Source of the DNA: Rhodospirillaceae bacterium
GTDB lineage: Bacteria; Pseudomonadota; Alphaproteobacteria; Rhodospirillales; Rhodospirillaceae
DNA: 47,006 bases
Assembly: GCA_018666155.1 (NCBI GenBank)
Contig: JABJAH010000025.1
Coordinates: 1 to 47,006 of the forward strand
Direction: 5' to 3'
Each line of letters begins with the position of its first letter. Position 1 is the stretch's first letter. Shown piece after piece: positions 44,079 to 47,006 of this stretch. The notes beneath the pieces are model-generated. The model did no database searches. It saw nothing but the letters and a program-made list of their open reading frames with translations, and was not told the origin of the DNA. The position numbers and the translations under genes were made by a program.

Positions 44079-45515
44079 TTACGGGTTGTTCGCACCCGCT
44101 CCGATACGGAAGCCCGAGAGATCAACAAGCGATTCAGTTACTGTGTTGAACATCACGTGCTGAGCGTAGCCAGTGAACGGACCAGAGATGGTTAAGCCAT
44201 ACTGGCCACCGTCAGGCGTAATGCCTGCACCAGTTTCAATATCTGGTATGCTTACTTGCAGAGTGGAACCAGTTGGTATTGAAGCTGTTGTATGTGTGCC
44301 CAAGGCAGCACCAGTCGCGTCGTTTACGACGGTGATGGTTGCTGGACCAGCAACGGTTCCATTGTTGACGATCCGAAGCAGTGAATTAAACGTTGCTCCA
44401 GCACCTGTGGAAGACTGTGCAGTATTGACCTGCACCGACATGCCAGCACGACTTAGTGAAGCCAACGCACCAGTTACCGCAGGGGGAGCCACTAGGTTAA
44501 CGGCTCCGCCAACACTGAAGGTCACGTCGACTGTACCAGCAGTCCAAGCCTCAATGGCATCGGATCCATCGAACGTAATGTCAATATCGAACGATTGGAT
44601 CAGCGTATTGAGAGCCGCAACGGCGAATGAACCGAACGAAGCAACGTTCCCATTAAAGGCACTCGGGAGACGGGTCACAACAGCTGAGTTTGGCGTTGCC
44701 ACCTCAATATCTACTACCGCATTGTCAGTGAGCACGTTGTGAGTGACCTGAATTGCGATGCCTGATGTGACGTTTGAAGGCACAGCAGCGATCGCTGTTG
44801 CCAGGTCGGTAGCCAATGCACCCGGATTGGATGTGACGACAGAACCGAGGTTAAAGAACACGGTCGGGCCTGTGAGCTGAGTGAACGGTGGCGTTGAGGT
44901 GTTTAAGACAGTCCCCGCCGTTCCAGTCCGTACTGCCGATGTTAGTGAAGTCGCTGCTGAGATAACGTTAGCACTGGTAATCGTTTCAAACGTGCCGCCA
45001 ACGCTACCAACAACCGAACCGCTGAGAGCAATTGTTGTTCCTGAAGTGGCAAGACCGTTAGCCTCGTCGAATACAATGCCAGAAACTTGGATGACGTCGA
45101 TAACAGAAGCAGCGTTACTGCTTTCGTCCAAACAATCAGCCAGAATGATACGGTTCGTCAAAACCTGAACAGTACAGGCGTTGAATGACGTTGCAGCTTG
45201 CAGCGTGGCACCAGATTCAGAGTAGAGGCCCTGAGCGACAGTAGCTGCCGTATTGAAGTCAGAGTTTGTGCTATCAATTTGAAGCGTAAACTTAGATGTC
45301 AACGGGTTGGTGAAATCAAAGTTGAAAGCTACTGGGCCGAGAGTAATGCCCTCAGGCGTCAGACCACCAAAGACTTGAGATGAAAGCACGATCGGTGTCA
45401 GCGTTGTGCCAGTAGCTACGCTGCTGGCATTAATAACCGTACCAGCTGCAGCCATGGACGATAGAGCTGTTGTTGCCAACAGTGCGCTACCGATTTGAAG
45501 AGTTTGTCGTTTCAT
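44079..45515 (-). CDS. Secreted S-layer-like surface protein, candidate T2SS substrate
   Basis: The product has 478 residues. A signal peptide (about residues 1-24, MKRQTLQIGSALLATT then SMAAA) precedes a mature protein very rich in Thr, Ser, Ala, Val and Gly. I count only two Lys (residues 2 and 75) and two Cys (114 and 128), which could form one disulfide. The C-terminal part (LLRIVNNGTVAGPATITVVN, GLTISGPFTGYAQHVMF, SLVDLSGFRIG) resembles a beta-sandwich domain that I recall from secreted proteins of Rhodospirillales. It has its own promoter and a strong terminator, as expected for an abundant surface protein. It lies directly before the gspF operon and after a TPR-glycosyltransferase gene. 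Function and export route are inferred, not shown. Confidence 0.75.
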   Translation of the reverse strand: MKRQTLQIGSALLATTALSSMAAAGTVINASSVATGTTLTPIVLSSQVFGGLTPEGITLGPVAFNFDFTNPLTSKFTLQIDSTNSDFNTAATVAQGLYSESGATLQAATSFNACTVQVLTNRIILADCLDESSNAASVIDVIQVSGIVFDEANGLATSGTTIALSGSVVGSVGGTFETITSANVISAATSLTSAVRTGTAGTVLNTSTPPFTQLTGPTVFFNLGSVVTSNPGALATDLATAIAAVPSNVTSGIAIQVTHNVLTDNAVVDIEVATPNSAVVTRLPSAFNGNVASFGSFAVAALNTLIQSFDIDITFDGSDAIEAWTAGTVDVTFSVGGAVNLVAPPAVTGALASLSRAGMSVQVNTAQSSTGAGATFNSLLRIVNNGTVAGPATITVVNDATGAALGTHTTASIPTGSTLQVSIPDIETGAGITPDGGQYGLTISGPFTGYAQHVMFNTVTESLVDLSGFRIGAGANNP

Positions 45516-45561
45516 AACTAAAGGATCCCCTTAAGTTTCCAGATATCTGTTTTAGAACAAT

Positions 45562-45607
45562 GTTATGCGCATGCATACGCGCGCGCCCGTCAGCGCTGAT
45601 GCATAAC
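45562..45607. repeat. Inverted repeat spanning the start region of the S-layer-like gene
   Basis: GTTATGC (45562-45568) and GCATAAC (45601-45607) are exact inverted copies 32 bases apart. On the minus strand one arm overlaps the predicted -10 box and the other lies about 30 bases inside the transcript. It could be a paired operator or a 5' mRNA hairpin. The sequence between is a CG-alternating run. Confidence 0.5.
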
Positions 45608-45631
45608 ACCGTTTCATGGCCTCAAAGTCAA
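45603..45631 (-). promoter_or_regulatory. Sigma-70-type promoter of the S-layer-like gene
   Basis: On the minus strand TTGACT (45631-45626), exactly 17 bases, then TGTTAT (45608-45603). This predicts an untranslated leader of about 80 bases before the ATG at 45515, with AAGGGGATCC as the ribosome site. The 45516-45805 gap holds no gene that I can support. Confidence 0.6.
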
Positions 45632-45805
45632 GCGGTAAGGTTTGTAGGGTGTGGCCGTATTGCAACATGTTTAAGGCCTGCAATTACGCGGATTTCTTAA
45701 GTCCAACCCTTTTTAAAGCGGCCAAAGCGATCTTTCATTAGAAAATGGAGGCCACGCTCATTCTCTAGAGTAACATTAAGTCCTGAAAGTCGCTCAGTCA
45801 TTCTT

Positions 45806-47005
45806 TTAAAGTACACTCTTGTAAATCGAGTTCCAGGCCGCGTCCCATCGGCCATAGGTATCTTGTCGAGCCAACGTGGTCGCGGCGTACCAAGGGCTTT
45901 GGGACCCCGCTGAAAACCAATACCAAATGCGCGCCCGCCCGCTTGGGACGAGAACCCGTGTTGCCAGTCCGGCGGCACCTGCGAGGTGAGCTGTTGTATT
46001 GCTGCAGGTAACGATCTGATCAAGGGCGGCAAGCAGTGACAGGGTTTCATCAAGATCGCCGTTGAGGTCCGCCATTTCAACGGTGGCGATCTTTGCCTGG
46101 TATTCTTCTGGTAACTTGGCGATGTCTTGCGCAGAGTCCCCATATTGTACATTCACGAATGTAACGTTCTGGGCCGATAAGAGGGGCTCCCACTGGTTCA
46201 GTGAAATCGTCTTTCTGTCACCAATCAAAGGATTGGCGCTGGCCCATGATATGCCGATGAATTTCTGGTTTGCGCCGTATCGCTCTTCAAGGTGGATCCT
46301 TAAATTTCTGCGAGCGGCCTCGTTCCATGCCAGGTAGGGCTGTGGGTCTGGAAATGCGGTCATAGTAAAGCGAAACGCTTGCCCTAAGTCGACAAGAGAG
46401 CACTGAACATCGAATTCTGCCTCGATTACATCTTTGTTCAATTGATCGGTGACGCGTAAGTTTGCGACGTCGGCGAAGGATCTTGTGAACACGGTTTTCA
46501 GTTTGGGCGAGCACACCAGAGTGCATACACGCACTGTTTTAGCCAAGTCTCTCAATAGGCCGGCAAAAAGTATTTCTTCCCCAAGTGCTTGCTCATTCCA
46601 AACGAGTATTCGCTTGTTTGTGATGTCTTCCCCGCGCCATCGGGGTAGATCGCCCTTATGGGTTTTGTAAAACGGCGCGTCCGATTTCGCGCGTTCGCTA
46701 TAGTCTTGCCATCCTTCTTCTAGCCTTCCTTGCGTCAGAAGAGTCAGGCCTCGGTTTACAGACGCATTTCGATTGCCGGGTTCAACCTCCAGCGCTTTAT
46801 CAAAAAAACGTATTGCTTCCTCATGTTTATCAATATCCGTGAGGTAATTGCCCAAATTCGAATAGGCCTCGGACCAATTTGGTTTGAGCTTGATCGCGGT
46901 TTTGATGTGGTCAATGGCGTCATTGTATCGGGCCATGTCGGAGCAGACATTGGCAATGGCGAAATGGGCGTCATGGTCGTTGGGGTTGAGTGTTAAGGCA
47001 GTCTC
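45806..47005 (-). CDS. TPR protein with C-terminal GT-B-like glycosyltransferase domain (5' end outside window)
   Basis: The frame is open to the right edge, so the N-terminus is missing; 399 residues are visible. The first 110 or so hold three TPR repeats, one of them upstream of the first in-frame ATG (46936), which is therefore internal. The rest matches the glycosyltransferase-like half of the gene at 38696: VWNEQALGEEILFAG, GISWASANPLIG, VNVQYGDSAQDI, TCSNTTAHLAGAAG and WYWFSAGSQSPWY. The two are clear paralogues. It is located just upstream of the S-layer-like gene on the same strand, 290 bases away. A role in modifying that protein is plausible but unproven. Confidence 0.82.
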   Translation of the reverse strand, partial: ETALTLNPNDHDAHFAIANVCSDMARYNDAIDHIKTAIKLKPNWSEAYSNLGNYLTDIDKHEEAIRFFDKALEVEPGNRNASVNRGLTLLTQGRLEEGWQDYSERAKSDAPFYKTHKGDLPRWRGEDITNKRILVWNEQALGEEILFAGLLRDLAKTVRVCTLVCSPKLKTVFTRSFADVANLRVTDQLNKDVIEAEFDVQCSLVDLGQAFRFTMTAFPDPQPYLAWNEAARRNLRIHLEERYGANQKFIGISWASANPLIGDRKTISLNQWEPLLSAQNVTFVNVQYGDSAQDIAKLPEEYQAKIATVEMADLNGDLDETLSLLAALDQIVTCSNTTAHLAGAAGLATRVLVPSGRARIWYWFSAGSQSPWYAATTLARQDTYGRWDAAWNSIYKSVL

Positions 47006-47006
47006 A

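Noticed and set aside
45697..46152. 151-codon minus-strand frame beside the S-layer-like gene
   Set aside because: It overlaps the glycosyltransferase-like domain of the 45806 gene in another frame, and that domain is clearly conserved in the paralogue at 38696. I considered a frameshifted C-terminus but saw no matching block in the paralogue.
1..47006. CRISPR arrays, tRNA/rRNA genes, insertion sequences, prophage or att sites
   Set aside because: I looked for regular direct repeats, tRNA-like cloverleafs, transposase or integrase genes and terminal inverted repeats, and saw none.

Overview
The window looks like a chromosomal stretch of a free-living alphaproteobacterium, probably a Rhodospirillales-like lineage. 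This is inferred from gene content and order (lysA-lptM-argH next to a DUF4175/TIGR02302 protein; adenosyltransferase-etfB-etfA-hydroxyacyl-CoA dehydrogenase; metZ-apaG with a SAM-II riboswitch; argD-argF-hslO), not from a database search. I saw no tRNA, rRNA, insertion sequence, phage gene or CRISPR array.

Positions 1-12.7 kb hold housekeeping genes: a truncated acidic membrane protein; a large coiled-coil membrane protein; lysine and arginine synthesis (lysA, argH) with a tiny LptM-like lipoprotein between them; a TlpA-type thioredoxin; a PAP2 phosphatase coupled to an ArnT-like glycosyltransferase; an etfBA-hydroxyacyl-CoA dehydrogenase operon; and a PduO-type cobalamin adenosyltransferase. 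From 12.8 to 16.5 kb an envelope operon runs rightward: lptG, a second GT39 glycosyltransferase, a second PAP2 phosphatase and a small protein of unknown function. The two GT39+PAP2 pairs suggest lipid-linked sugar or lipid A modification.

Positions 16.6-20.7 kb hold an unusual rightward cluster: three tandem paralogous alpha/beta-hydrolase-fold proteins, then a type III polyketide synthase and an isoprenylcysteine-carboxyl-methyltransferase-like enzyme. All three hydrolase-fold proteins carry a His in the nucleophile position (GHHTG), and they differ from each other at the usual catalytic His. This is the best candidate in the window for an undescribed pathway.

Positions 20.7-29.6 kb are again mostly housekeeping: recX, an ABC-2 permease without its ATPase, argD-argF-hslO behind two hairpins, trkH, folE, apaG, and metZ. 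The metZ leader has a promoter, a SAM-II aptamer and a terminator, with an exact 6-nt complementarity that could support attenuation.

Positions 29.6-47 kb form a surface and secretion region. A leftward type II secretion operon runs gspF-G-H-I-J, then a TPR-glycosyltransferase, then gspK-L-M-C-D and a Sel1 lipoprotein. It is flanked by further TPR proteins: one with a DxD GT-A-like domain, one with TPR only, and one homologous to the embedded glycosyltransferase. Just upstream of gspF is a secreted, Thr/Ser/Ala-rich, nearly lysine-free S-layer-like protein with its own promoter and a strong terminator. My inference is that this locus exports, and perhaps glycosylates, a major surface protein. 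No gspE ATPase or prepilin peptidase gene is visible in the window.
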